A stretch of 11,003 bases of DNA from JALZHR01 sp036389695. Its GTDB lineage: Bacteria > Acidobacteriota > Blastocatellia > Pyrinomonadales > Pyrinomonadaceae. The stretch's first letter is position 1. Each line of letters opens with the position of its first letter. The notes under the pieces are model-generated. The model ran no database searches. It was not told where the DNA came from and worked only from the letters and a program-made list of their open reading frames with translations. The stretch is from positions 1-11,003 of the forward strand of contig DASVWG010000362.1 of NCBI GenBank assembly GCA_036389695.1, read 5' to 3'. The translations under genes and the position numbers were made by a program. Shown here in pieces: positions 1-5,783 of this stretch.

Positions 1-95
1 GCTACTGGTACCTGCTGCGGACGACCGCAGGCTATACCGGATTTAAGTTCGGAACAAGCGGCGATATTCCCGTCCCGAACTCATTTATTAGATAA
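1..95 (+). CDS. C-terminal fragment of an FG-GAP/VCBS-repeat-like surface protein (5' end outside window)
   Basis: Reading the frame that starts at base 3 gives about 30 residues ending at TAA (93-95). They begin YWYLLRTTAGYTGFKFG and finish GDIPVPNSFIR. An aromatic-rich strand, then 'R(S/T)TAG', then 'FG..GD.PVP' is the usual last repeat of VCBS/FG-GAP beta-propeller proteins, which are abundant secreted proteins in Acidobacteriota and related soil phyla. Only the tail is present, so length, signal peptide and function cannot be judged. The call rests on motif similarity recalled for this family, not on a search. A long hairpin starts right after the stop codon. Confidence 0.55.
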   Translation, partial: YWYLLRTTAGYTGFKFGTSGDIPVPNSFIR

Positions 96-177
96 ATGAT
101 GAACGCGGAACGATAGAGCGATGAATTCGTAACACAAAGATTGCAATTCATCATTCATCGTTCCGCGTTCATCGTTT
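94..177. terminator. Long two-part hairpin after the VCBS-like gene
   Basis: A perfect 17-bp inverted repeat pairs 98-114 (GATGAACGCGGAACGAT) with 157-173. A second, inner 8-bp pair, GATGAATT (120-127) with AATTCATC (145-152), continues the stem after a small internal loop. The right arm runs into GTTTT (174-177), so on the plus strand it could terminate the upstream gene. The arms are far longer than a normal rho-independent terminator and are built from near-repeated short words (GATGAAC, GCGGAAC, GATGAAT). A dispersed intergenic palindrome is an equally good reading. Confidence 0.55.
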
Positions 178-204
178 TAGCTCCGTGCCTTTTCAAATTT
201 TTCC

Positions 205-218
205 GGCAATTTATTGCC
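205..218. repeat. 14-bp dyad GGCAAT-TT-ATTGCC
   Basis: A perfect 6-bp inverted repeat with a 2-bp spacer lies about 76 bp upstream of the metallothionein-like start codon. It could be an operator or part of a weak terminator. It resembles a sigma54 promoter by eye, but the GG-to-GC spacing is one base short. Confidence 0.3.
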
Positions 219-248
219 TTATCCGAAACTGAGGTCTAAAATTGAAAT

Positions 249-266
249 GTTCCGAGGAACTATAAT
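249..266 (+). promoter_or_regulatory. Putative promoter -10 element with an overlapping operator-like dyad (metallothionein-like gene)
   Basis: TATAAT at 261-266 is an exact match to a housekeeping -10 element and lies 28 bases before the start codon. The dyad GTTCC-GA-GGAAC (249-260) sits directly against it, in the place where a repressor would block polymerase. No convincing -35 hexamer is seen at 17-bp spacing; TTGAAA at 242-247 is only 13 bp away. The dyad is not the classical SmtB/ArsR 12-2-12 site. Confidence 0.35.
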
Positions 267-293
267 TTTACGAACTGAGGGAGGATTGATTTA

Positions 294-449
294 ATGGCAA
301 ACACGGAAGAAAAATGCGCGCACGAATTATGCAGATGCCCGCGCACGAGCGATTCGGATTATTGCAGCCAGCAATGCGCCGACGCGGCTGATGCCGATAT
401 TACGGGCATTATGTGCGAATGCGGTCATTCGGGCTGCGCGACCAGCTAA
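294..449 (+). CDS. Small metallothionein-like Cys-rich metal-binding protein (51 aa)
   Basis: The 51-residue product has eight cysteines, at positions 8, 13, 15, 24, 28, 41, 43 and 48, plus His10 and His45. The order matches the bacterial SmtA/BmtA metallothionein family: an N-terminal C-x4-C-x-C, a central YCSQQCA block (23-29), and a C-terminal C-x-CGHSGC block (41-48). Family members chelate Zn, Cd or Cu in the cytoplasm through Cys thiolates and His. The start is fixed by AGGGAGGA (278-285), about 8 bases before the ATG. The gene stands alone and faces the YggT operon across a long hairpin. Family membership is judged from the motif pattern; the metal is not known. Confidence 0.8.
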   Translation: MANTEEKCAHELCRCPRTSDSDYCSQQCADAADADITGIMCECGHSGCATS

Positions 450-454
450 TCTTT

Positions 455-526
455 AAAAGCGGTAAACAGTAAGTGCTAAGTGGTAAGTTCATTACTTCCA
501 CTTAGCACTTACTGTTTACCGCTTTT
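455..526. terminator. Very long near-perfect hairpin between convergent genes (bidirectional terminator or palindromic element)
   Basis: The 29-base arm at 455-483 (starting AAAAGCGGTAAACAG) is perfectly complementary to 498-526. After one bulged base, AAGT (485-488) pairs with ACTT (494-497), leaving a 5-base loop. The right arm ends in a T-run on the plus strand, and the complement ends in a T-run on the minus strand. It could therefore terminate the metallothionein-like gene and the oppositely oriented YggT gene, whose TAA occupies 526-528. A 29-bp perfect stem is unusual for a simple terminator. Confidence 0.75.
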
Positions 527-1044
527 TAAATTGCCGTTTTGCGGTGCGCGAAAATTCTCAATAATTTGTTGATTGCGATATGAAGCAAAGCGTAAACGAA
601 TAAAGCGACGATAATCGGCAGCGCCAGCGTAAAACCGTCTTCCGTCCGGATGCTCGGTACAATTCCTTTGAAAGGCGCATAAAACGGGTCGGTCACGGAT
701 TTGATAAACTGCACGAAACCTGCGCTTTCACGCGCGGCAAAAAGTGCCAGCAAAAGACGAATAGCCAGCAGCGAATAAATAACGTAGAAAATATAATCGA
801 CGATTTGCGAAACGCGCGCCATCGTCCGCCCGCGCTCGACTTCCCTGTCGGTTTCAACTACTTCATCAATCGCTTTCTGTCTAAAATCGCCCGCCAGATT
901 GTTTATCTGTCCTGCTTCTTCACGCGTCGGACGGTCGGCGCGAGCGGCGATTTCAGATTCGACATCAGTTTTGACGCTCGATTTCAGCGCTTCGTAATCG
1001 GCGGCGCGCTGCGCTTCTTCCATTGCCAGTTTATCGTCAACCAT
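526..1044 (-). CDS. YggT-family integral membrane protein with hydrophilic N-terminal extension (172 aa)
   Basis: The C-terminal half (about 78-165) carries the YggT signature: a hydrophobic helix (81-104), then the amphipathic loop FVQFIKSVTDPFYAPFKGIVP (110-130) with the typical 'TDP...P.R' spacing, then a second helix (138-158). YggT proteins are small inner-membrane proteins of poorly defined role, implicated in osmotic or K+ homeostasis and, in some lineages, in septum or thylakoid organisation. Residues 1-75 are charged and helical with no cysteine, and are an addition to the core family. Only one YggT unit is present, whereas E. coli YggT has two. The start is supported by AGGAGG about 10 bases upstream. 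The ATG directly abuts the stop of the upstream 75-aa gene, so the two are co-transcribed and probably translationally coupled. Confidence 0.8.
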   Translation of the reverse strand: MVDDKLAMEEAQRAADYEALKSSVKTDVESEIAARADRPTREEAGQINNLAGDFRQKAIDEVVETDREVERGRTMARVSQIVDYIFYVIYSLLAIRLLLALFAARESAGFVQFIKSVTDPFYAPFKGIVPSIRTEDGFTLALPIIVALFVYALLHIAINKLLRIFAHRKTAI

Positions 1045-1272
1045 TTAAGATGTTCCTCCTTCTATTCTCGTTTTCGCTTCCTCGCGTCCCTGCGGCGTGT
1101 CTATCGAAGCGGGACCTCCGGCGGTGTCGCGCTCGTCGGCGTCGCCTTTCGTTTCGTCGCCGCGCGCTATCTCGCGGTGAATCTCGTCGGTCATTCGGTT
1201 GCTCGCTTCATCGGAAATCTTTTCGGCGTCCCACTCGTCGCGTTTCGTCTGCGGCGTGTCGCTTCCCTGCAT
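1045..1272 (-). CDS. Small acidic hydrophilic protein of unknown function (75 aa), first gene of the YggT operon
   Basis: The 75-residue product is almost entirely charged or polar (rich in D, E, R, T and G). It has no cysteine, no hydrophobic segment and no signal peptide, so it is probably intrinsically disordered and cytoplasmic. I do not recognise a family. It is a real gene by context: AAGGAGG sits 7 bases before the ATG at 1272, and its TAA (1045-1047) is immediately followed by the YggT ATG (1044) with zero spacing. The YggT Shine-Dalgarno lies inside its last codons. A degenerate sigma54-like promoter and dyad lie about 85-120 bases upstream. Confidence 0.65.
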   Translation of the reverse strand: MQGSDTPQTKRDEWDAEKISDEASNRMTDEIHREIARGDETKGDADERDTAGGPASIDTPQGREEAKTRIEGGTS

Positions 1273-1355
1273 AATTATTCCTCCTTGAATAAAGAAAAAG
1301 CTCGTCCTGTTTTTTAGAATGAATAGATATTTTTACAAATTCCGGCATTCCGATA

Positions 1356-1371
1356 TACAAAGCCCGTGCCA
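1356..1371 (-). promoter_or_regulatory. Degenerate sigma54-type promoter (TGGCACGGGCTTTGTA) ahead of the 75-aa/YggT operon
   Basis: On the minus strand the -24 half TGGCACG is perfect and the spacing to TTGT is correct, but the -12 dinucleotide is GT instead of the near-invariant GC. If used, transcription would begin near 1345, about 70 bases before the 75-aa gene. Rated well below the five exact sites in this window. Confidence 0.3.
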
Positions 1372-1378
1372 GATTTTA

Positions 1379-1395
1379 CGTATCAAACGCATACA
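1379..1395. promoter_or_regulatory. Variant TGTA-N9-TACA dyad (CGTA-N9-TACA)
   Basis: Seven of the eight conserved bases of the dyad at 3350, 5420 and 7833 are present. On the minus strand it reads TGTATGCGTTTGATACG, closely like the 7833 site (TGTATCGGTTTCATACA). It is centred only about 17 bp upstream of the degenerate -24 element, too close for a normal enhancer site, so its function is uncertain. Confidence 0.3.
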
Positions 1396-1476
1396 AAATC
1401 AAAAGCCGTGTCACGTCAGAGAGAGATTCCGTTCAAAGAAAAGCCCGCGCCGACGCCTCGACTACTGACACGAACT

Positions 1477-1507
1477 AAAAAAACGGGTGGAAATTTTTCC
1501 ACCCGTT
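1477..1507 (-). terminator. Rho-independent terminator of the secreted glycine-zipper gene
   Basis: Inverted repeat AACGGGTGGAAA (1482-1493) pairs with 1496-1507. Read on the minus strand the stem is followed by a run of at least seven T (complement of 1477-1483). It lies 28 bases past the stop codon at 1535. Confidence 0.9.
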
Positions 1508-1534
1508 AATCCATTTAAAGGTTCTTAACGCTCT

Positions 1535-3175
1535 TTAATAACTTCCCCTCAGGTTCGCCGGAGCGGAAGAACTCAGATTGAACTCCGTGCCCGCATCGAG
1601 GCGAAGGTCGTCGCGTCCCTGCAAAATGACCGAGCCAGCGCCTGCACCGGCACCGACGCCGGCACCGATTGCCGCGCCTTGTCCGCCGCCTGCAATCGCG
1701 CCGATTAAAGCGCCGAGAGCCGCGCCGATTCCGGCACGCGTGACGGTTTTAGTCGTTTGATTGCCGTCGCGGACGGCGCCTTCGTTATTGATGCCGACCG
1801 TGTCGCCGCTGGCGTTTCGCACGCTGTCGATTAAGCCTGTGAAGCGATAAGTCTGCCCGTTGCGCAGGCGAATCGTTTCAAAATTCAAGCCCATTTCGGC
1901 TCTGCCCGAAACGCGTCCCGAACGCTCGGCGGTAGCCACCGTTCCTTCGATAATCGCGCCTCTGTATTGCGCGGGCGCGGTAACTTCCATTGTAAAACGC
2001 TCGCCGTTCTGCGTCGTTCTGGTCGAAAGCGGCGTGTTTAAAACCGCGACCAGACGCGTTCCGTTCGGCACGACGAAATCGTAATTATTGTTGTTGTTAT
2101 TGTTGTTTATGCCGGTGTTTCCGGTGTTAATTGAACCGCCCAAATCCGTCCAGCGCGCGGTGCGGTCGGTTTTATCGTAAATGCTGGAAACCGTAATGGT
2201 TTCGCCGCGATTTTCGAGATAAAGCTTACGCGTGACGCGCAATTGACCGTCGCCAATCGGAATGAAATTGATGGTGTAATCGTTCATCCGGTCGCCTTCG
2301 TAACTGATGGTCAAGCCGTTTGTGTCCTGCATGGCGCGGATGTTAACGGTTCGTCCGTTGCCGGAAACTTCCGAGCGCGAGACGTTGTCGGCGTCGAAAG
2401 AAACCTGCGGCGACAGTGACGAAGCAATCGTCACACGCTGATTTATTTTTTCAATCGCCAGCATATCCGGCGAGGTCAGGCGGCGTTCCATCATACGACG
2501 TCCGCGCTGGCGCTGGTCGCCATTGTTGTTGGTGTTGTTGTTGCCGTAAGTGTTATTGTTATTACCGAAAGTGCGGTCGAGAATGGCGTTGACGTCGTCG
2601 CTCTGCGTGGTGTTCAAGCGATAAGTTCCCGTTATTCTCGAATCGAAACGACCGCCTCTGCCGCCGCCGATGCCGCCCCGGTTATCACCGTATCGGTCAT
2701 TATTTCGGTAGTCGTTATTTCTCGCCGTCCAATCCCAGCGAATATTGTAATAAGTCGCTAAAGTATTCAAATCGGTTTTGACGAGAGTCCATTGCCGCTG
2801 GGCGCCGGGCGATAAGCGATTATCACGCACGAAATTTTCAATCATACCCGCGCGGTTCAAAACTTCCTGCACGTCGGCAGTCGTCGATGCGCGGCTGTCG
2901 AAGCGTCGGCGCAAGCTGTCGGTCGCATTTTCAAACTCGGTGACGTAAGAAGTCAGTGTGTCTTCGGTGCGGGTGCCGTTCATCGTGCTGCGGTCGAGAT
3001 TGCGGTCGACTTGACGGCGAAATGTGTCGGTTCCGGTTTCAATCCGGCTGATAAGCGCTTGAACCTGTCGGTCGTTTACGCGATACGGGCGAAGCTGAGC
3101 CTGCACCGCGGAAGCGGTCGAAAGTGTAATTGTCAAAAAGACAAAAGTAAAAACATTAAGGAAAATCCTATTCAT
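1535..3175 (-). CDS. Secreted Asn-rich protein with C-terminal glycine zipper (546 aa), uncharacterised
   Basis: A cleavable signal peptide is evident (MNRIF, hydrophobic 4-20, probable cut VQA|Q at 26/27). A helical region follows (33-145). A Gly/Arg/Asn-rich linker (150-178) leads to a beta-type region beginning ITGTYRLN (181-343) that is interrupted by Asn-rich tracts (204-218 and 357-364, eight Asn in a row). A second beta region starts at VVPNGTRLVAVLNTPLSTRT (368-470). A glycine zipper with repeated GA/GxxxG (482-514) resembles membrane-inserting Gly-zipper segments of envelope proteins. The organisation resembles uncharacterised secreted proteins that I recall from Acidobacteriota; no function is known. 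The start at 3175 is chosen because AAGGAGG lies 7 bases upstream and a signal peptide follows directly. The longer reading frame (to 3301) would run through a sigma54 promoter. Expression is predicted to be sigma54-dependent. Confidence 0.75.
   Translation of the reverse strand: MNRIFLNVFTFVFLTITLSTASAVQAQLRPYRVNDRQVQALISRIETGTDTFRRQVDRNLDRSTMNGTRTEDTLTSYVTEFENATDSLRRRFDSRASTTADVQEVLNRAGMIENFVRDNRLSPGAQRQWTLVKTDLNTLATYYNIRWDWTARNNDYRNNDRYGDNRGGIGGGRGGRFDSRITGTYRLNTTQSDDVNAILDRTFGNNNNTYGNNNTNNNGDQRQRGRRMMERRLTSPDMLAIEKINQRVTIASSLSPQVSFDADNVSRSEVSGNGRTVNIRAMQDTNGLTISYEGDRMNDYTINFIPIGDGQLRVTRKLYLENRGETITVSSIYDKTDRTARWTDLGGSINTGNTGINNNNNNNNYDFVVPNGTRLVAVLNTPLSTRTTQNGERFTMEVTAPAQYRGAIIEGTVATAERSGRVSGRAEMGLNFETIRLRNGQTYRFTGLIDSVRNASGDTVGINNEGAVRDGNQTTKTVTRAGIGAALGALIGAIAGGGQGAAIGAGVGAGAGAGSVILQGRDDLRLDAGTEFNLSSSAPANLRGSY
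2080..2107. repeat. Trinucleotide tract encoding poly-Asn
   Basis: A run of ATT/GTT triplets (Asn codons AAT/AAC on the minus strand) encodes the eight consecutive Asn residues near position 360 of the secreted protein. A looser tract of the same kind lies at about 2522-2570. Such tracts can change length by slippage in multiples of three. Confidence 0.6.
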
Positions 3176-3247
3176 TGTTAACCTCCTTGTATTAGAAAAA
3201 CCATTTGGAAGAGTACAAGACGTACCGGTCTTTATGATATCCAGGAC

Positions 3248-3263
3248 GGCAAGAAGCGTGCCA
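3248..3263 (-). promoter_or_regulatory. Sigma54 (-24/-12) promoter of the secreted glycine-zipper gene
   Basis: The minus strand reads TGGCACGCTTCTTGCC, an exact match to the RpoN consensus TGGCACG-N4-TTGC. Transcription should start near 3237, giving a leader of about 62 bases before the ATG at 3175. A TGTA-N9-TACA dyad is centred 96 bp upstream of the -24 element, a normal enhancer distance. Confidence 0.88.
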
Positions 3264-3345
3264 CTCACTTCAAAGTAAAGCAAATCCTGTCTTCGCATCA
3301 CTTTAAAACGGCTTTTTAATATTTATTGAATTTATTCGCGGGCGC

Positions 3346-3370
3346 GTTTTGTAAGTATTCGATACAAAAC
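3346..3370. promoter_or_regulatory. Putative activator (UAS) dyad A, core TGTA-N9-TACA at 3350-3366
   Basis: The inverted repeat GTTTTGTA (3346-3353) and TACAAAAC (3363-3370) has a 9-bp spacer. The 17-bp core TGTA-N9-TACA recurs at 5420 and 7833, each time upstream of sigma54 promoters. On the strand facing the promoter the core reads TGTATCGAATACTTACA. Proposed as a binding site for the NtrC-family regulator in this window (inference). Confidence 0.65.
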
Positions 3371-3417
3371 TTTTTGGTTTCTGCCGCGTTTTAATCCGTT
3401 GAAGATAAAGCGGATGA

Positions 3418-5196
3418 TTAATTTTCGTCTTTCGAAATCGGAATTTTGATGGTAAAAACCGAGCCTTTTCCTTCGCCCGCGCTTTCGGCTTTAATCGAGC
3501 CGCCGTGCAGCTCGATAATGTGACGCGAAATCGCCAGACCTAATCCCAAACCGCCGAATTGCCGCGTGCTGGACGAATCAGCCTGGCGAAATCCTTCAAA
3601 AATATGCGGCAGAAATTTCGGATTGATGCCGCGCCCGCTGTCGCTGATTTTCATTTCAACCGTCTCGCCGCGCTCTTTTATCTCGGTCGAAATCGTTCCG
3701 TTTTTCGCCGTAAATTTAACGGCGTTGCGCAGAACATTTTCAAACGCTTTCTTTAAACGCTCGGAATCGCCCAGAACTTTTTGCCCGTTCAGCCGATTTT
3801 CCTTCTCGATTTTAATTTCCTTTTCGCCTGCCTGCGCGGCAATATCGGCGACGGCATTTTCAAAGACGCCGGAGATTTCGACGGGTTTCGAGCTTAAATC
3901 GCCTTTGCCGGTAATAATCTGCGAAAAATCCAGCAGCTCTTCGACAAGCTTCGTCTGGATGCGCAGATTTTTATCGATTTTCGCCAGCGCCTGTTCTTTC
4001 ATTTCCGGCGCTATATTGTCCGCTTGCAGAATTCGCGTCCAGCCCGCAATCGTGTTCAGAGGCGTGCGCAGCTCGTGCGAGACGACCGAGATAAATTCGT
4101 CTTTCGCGCGGCTTGCGTCTTCGGCAAAGCGGCGGGCTTTTTGTTCCTTTTCAAACAATAAAGCCTTTTCTTTTTCAGATGCTTTCAGTTCGTATGTAAA
4201 TTTTTCGGAGCGGCGGCGCGCGAAAGATTCCAGATAAGTCATCCCGAAAAGCAAAAGACTGAAAACCAGTCCGCTGCCGAAAATAACCGGCGTCCAGCCG
4301 GAATTGGATTTCGCCACAAAAGCCGGCAGCGCTTTATATTTGACCACCCATTTCCGACCGGCGACTTCGATTGGCGATTCGGATTTAAAATAATTGCCCG
4401 GGTCAGGTACATTGCCGTGCGTCTGCGCCAAAATATTTTCGTCGGCGGCTTCGCTGTCGTAAATCGTAATCGCAATATCTTCGGCGTTCGAAGCTTTTGT
4501 GACTTCGCCCAAAAAATTATTCGCACGAAACGCGCCGTAAACGTAACCGTCCAGCAGACGCTTGCGCTCTTCAGCGCCCTGCGGGTTGCGGTCGCCTTTA
4601 TAGACCGGCAGGCAAATTAAAAATCCCGGCTGCTTGTCCTCTTCGGTTTCCACGACCAGAAAAACTTTTCCGGTCGCCGCTGGCTCGCCCGTCGCCGCCG
4701 CTTTTTCCAGAGTCATTCGCCGATTATCTTCGCTCGAAACGTCGAAACCGATAGCTCGGCGATTTCGCTCGTCGAGCGGTTCGAGATACAGGACGGCGAT
4801 GTAATCATACTTGGCGCTGTTTTGCGGGAAAACTTTGAAATTCGTCAAGCCTTCGCCTTCCATCTTCAGCGCCAGCGCTTCGGCTTCATACGACAAAACG
4901 CGCTTCGCATAGCCGATTCCCTGCACGCCCTGATAGTTTCTTCTTAAATCCAGGCTGCCGACATACGTGCGAAACAAATCGCGATTGACTTCCGGGACGG
5001 TTTCGACAAAGCCGCGACCGCTTTTCAGCATCGCGATATAAGTTCTGATTTTGCTGTTGATGTTCGTGTCGAGGCGTGTGACGTCGTTGCGAAAGCGCGC
5101 GCTGTCTTCCTTCGCCGCGCCATTGTAAAAAACATAAGTCGCCGCGCAGCTGATAAGCAGCGAAACCGCCAAAACGAGAAATGGCAGTTTAGGCAT
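3418..5196 (-). CDS. CHASE-domain transmembrane sensor histidine kinase (592 aa)
   Basis: Numbering is from the ATG at 5196. TM helix 1 (4-24) is followed by a periplasmic CHASE-type sensor region (about 45-285, containing YQGVQGIGYAKRV and the later VYGAFR), then TM helix 2 (302-322). A coiled coil (330-365) leads to a HisKA domain with phospho-acceptor His374 (SHELRTP), and then a HATPase_c domain: N box Asn487/Asn491, G1 DSGRG (519-523), F box FEGF (533-536) and G2 GGLGLGLA (548-555). There is no receiver, so it needs a separate response regulator; the NtrC-type regulator at 5919-7448 is the obvious candidate. The frame is open to a TTG at 5301, but that lies almost at the start site predicted from a sigma54 promoter and has no Shine-Dalgarno. 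The ATG at 5196 has GGAAAG 7 bases upstream and leads directly into TM1. A GTG at 5238 is possible. Confidence 0.88.
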   Translation of the reverse strand: MPKLPFLVLAVSLLISCAATYVFYNGAAKEDSARFRNDVTRLDTNINSKIRTYIAMLKSGRGFVETVPEVNRDLFRTYVGSLDLRRNYQGVQGIGYAKRVLSYEAEALALKMEGEGLTNFKVFPQNSAKYDYIAVLYLEPLDERNRRAIGFDVSSEDNRRMTLEKAAATGEPAATGKVFLVVETEEDKQPGFLICLPVYKGDRNPQGAEERKRLLDGYVYGAFRANNFLGEVTKASNAEDIAITIYDSEAADENILAQTHGNVPDPGNYFKSESPIEVAGRKWVVKYKALPAFVAKSNSGWTPVIFGSGLVFSLLLFGMTYLESFARRRSEKFTYELKASEKEKALLFEKEQKARRFAEDASRAKDEFISVVSHELRTPLNTIAGWTRILQADNIAPEMKEQALAKIDKNLRIQTKLVEELLDFSQIITGKGDLSSKPVEISGVFENAVADIAAQAGEKEIKIEKENRLNGQKVLGDSERLKKAFENVLRNAVKFTAKNGTISTEIKERGETVEMKISDSGRGINPKFLPHIFEGFRQADSSSTRQFGGLGLGLAISRHIIELHGGSIKAESAGEGKGSVFTIKIPISKDEN

Positions 5197-5313
5197 CGTT
5201 GGCTTTCCGGCTGATTTTTTCCCCTCTAAACTTCGCACCGATTTCAAAGCCTCTTCGCTATAAAGCTTATTCTTTGGATGACGTAAGGCTCTCTCGCGCA
5301 AAATTTAATTTTA

Positions 5314-5329
5314 CGCAACACTTATGCCA
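5314..5329 (-). promoter_or_regulatory. Sigma54 promoter of the CHASE kinase gene
   Basis: The minus strand reads TGGCATAAGTGTTGCG, which is TGGCAY-N5-TTGC with exact spacing. The predicted start is near 5303, so the kinase is probably translated from a codon inside its longest frame (ATG 5196 or GTG 5238). The TGTA-N9-TACA dyad at 5420-5436 is centred 100 bp upstream. Confidence 0.78.
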
Positions 5330-5419
5330 TTTTTAATCATTCTCAAACTCAAGCAAACTACATTAAAGACGGAATTATCAACGCTTCGCAAAATTAAAAT
5401 CATTTTTTTATTTTAATTC

Positions 5420-5436
5420 TGTATTGAATAACTACA
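5420..5436. promoter_or_regulatory. Putative activator (UAS) dyad B, TGTATTGAATAACTACA, shared by two divergent sigma54 promoters
   Basis: The TGTA-N9-TACA core is centred at 5428, about 100 bp from the -24 of the kinase promoter on one side and about 107 bp from the -24 of the small TM-protein promoter on the other. With dyad A (TGTATCGAATACTTACA) it shares TGTATYGAATA plus TACA, well beyond the eight defining bases. An AT-only inverted repeat (AATTAAAAT at 5392-5400 with ATTTTAATT at 5410-5418) lies next to it. Confidence 0.65.
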
Positions 5437-5452
5437 TAAACGTTCTAAATTA

Positions 5453-5481
5453 TTTCAGCGGCGGCTCGAAATAAGCTGAAA
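5453..5481. repeat. Inverted repeat TTTCAGC-N15-GCTGAAA
   Basis: A perfect 7-bp inverted repeat whose half-sites are 22 bp apart (two helical turns) lies about 70 bp upstream of the sigma54 promoter at 5534. It may be a second regulator site or chance; no second copy was found in front of other promoters. Confidence 0.3.
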
Positions 5482-5533
5482 TCGAAACCGAAATTTTATA
5501 TTAAATTCTTATTTAACAAACACTTAAATAACA

Positions 5534-5549
5534 TGGCACGCGTTTTGCC
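5534..5549 (+). promoter_or_regulatory. Sigma54 promoter of the 52-aa TM protein gene
   Basis: TGGCACGCGTTTTGCC matches the RpoN consensus TGGCACG-N4-TTGC exactly. The predicted start is near 5560, 42 bases before the ATG at 5602. The dyad at 5420-5436 is centred 107 bp upstream. Confidence 0.88.
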
Positions 5550-5601
5550 GAAGTGAGAAGCGAGGTTTTTAAAATTAATATTCTATCGAGGTGGATTATT
5601 T

Positions 5602-5760
5602 ATGGCTGATGAAGGAAACGGAACCGGTTCAAATGTTATTTGGGCGTTGGCAGCAATCATAATCGTTGCGATTATCGCCGGAGCATTATATTACAGCGGA
5701 TTTCTGGGCGGCACGAAAAAGGAAAAAATCGACATTAACGTTACCGCCCCTGCCAGATAA
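5602..5760 (+). CDS. Small single-pass membrane protein of unknown function (52 aa)
   Basis: The 52-residue product has a short polar N-terminus (MADEGNGTGSN), one strongly hydrophobic helix (about 12-31, rich in I, A and V), then FLGGTKKEK and a polar tail ending INVTAPAR. The positive residues after the helix suggest the N-terminus faces outward, with a C-terminal cytoplasmic tail, but this is a rule-of-thumb reading. GAGGTGG lies 7 bases before the ATG. An exact sigma54 promoter and a strong downstream hairpin show it is a complete monocistronic transcription unit. No family is recognised. Its control, shared with the divergent CHASE kinase, suggests a role in the same envelope response. 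Confidence 0.78.
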   Translation: MADEGNGTGSNVIWALAAIIIVAIIAGALYYSGFLGGTKKEKIDINVTAPAR

Positions 5761-5783
5761 AAGTTATTTATAGTTTTTCAAGT

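Noticed and set aside
204..218. CGGCAATTTATTGCC as a sigma54 promoter for the metallothionein-like gene
   Set aside because: The GG-to-GC spacing is 10 instead of 11 and the first T is missing. It is better described as a simple dyad.
1407..1472. Inverted words CGTGTCA (1407-1413) and TGACACG (1466-1472), similar to the 5886-5911 hairpin
   Set aside because: Only 7 bp with a 52-bp spacer. The resemblance to GTGTCA/TGACAC near 5886 is too short to mean more than chance.
3176..3301. N-terminal extension of the secreted glycine-zipper gene to a start at 3301
   Set aside because: It would place a sigma54 promoter inside the gene and hide a signal peptide. The ATG at 3175 has a strong ribosome site.
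3566..4237. Plus-strand Ser/Phe-rich frame (223 aa) opposite the CHASE kinase
   Set aside because: It is a shadow frame across the HisKA/HATPase region, whose motifs are intact on the minus strand.
5197..5301. TTG start for the CHASE kinase at 5301
   Set aside because: It has no ribosome site and lies at the transcription start predicted from the promoter at 5314-5329. The downstream ATG leads straight into TM1.
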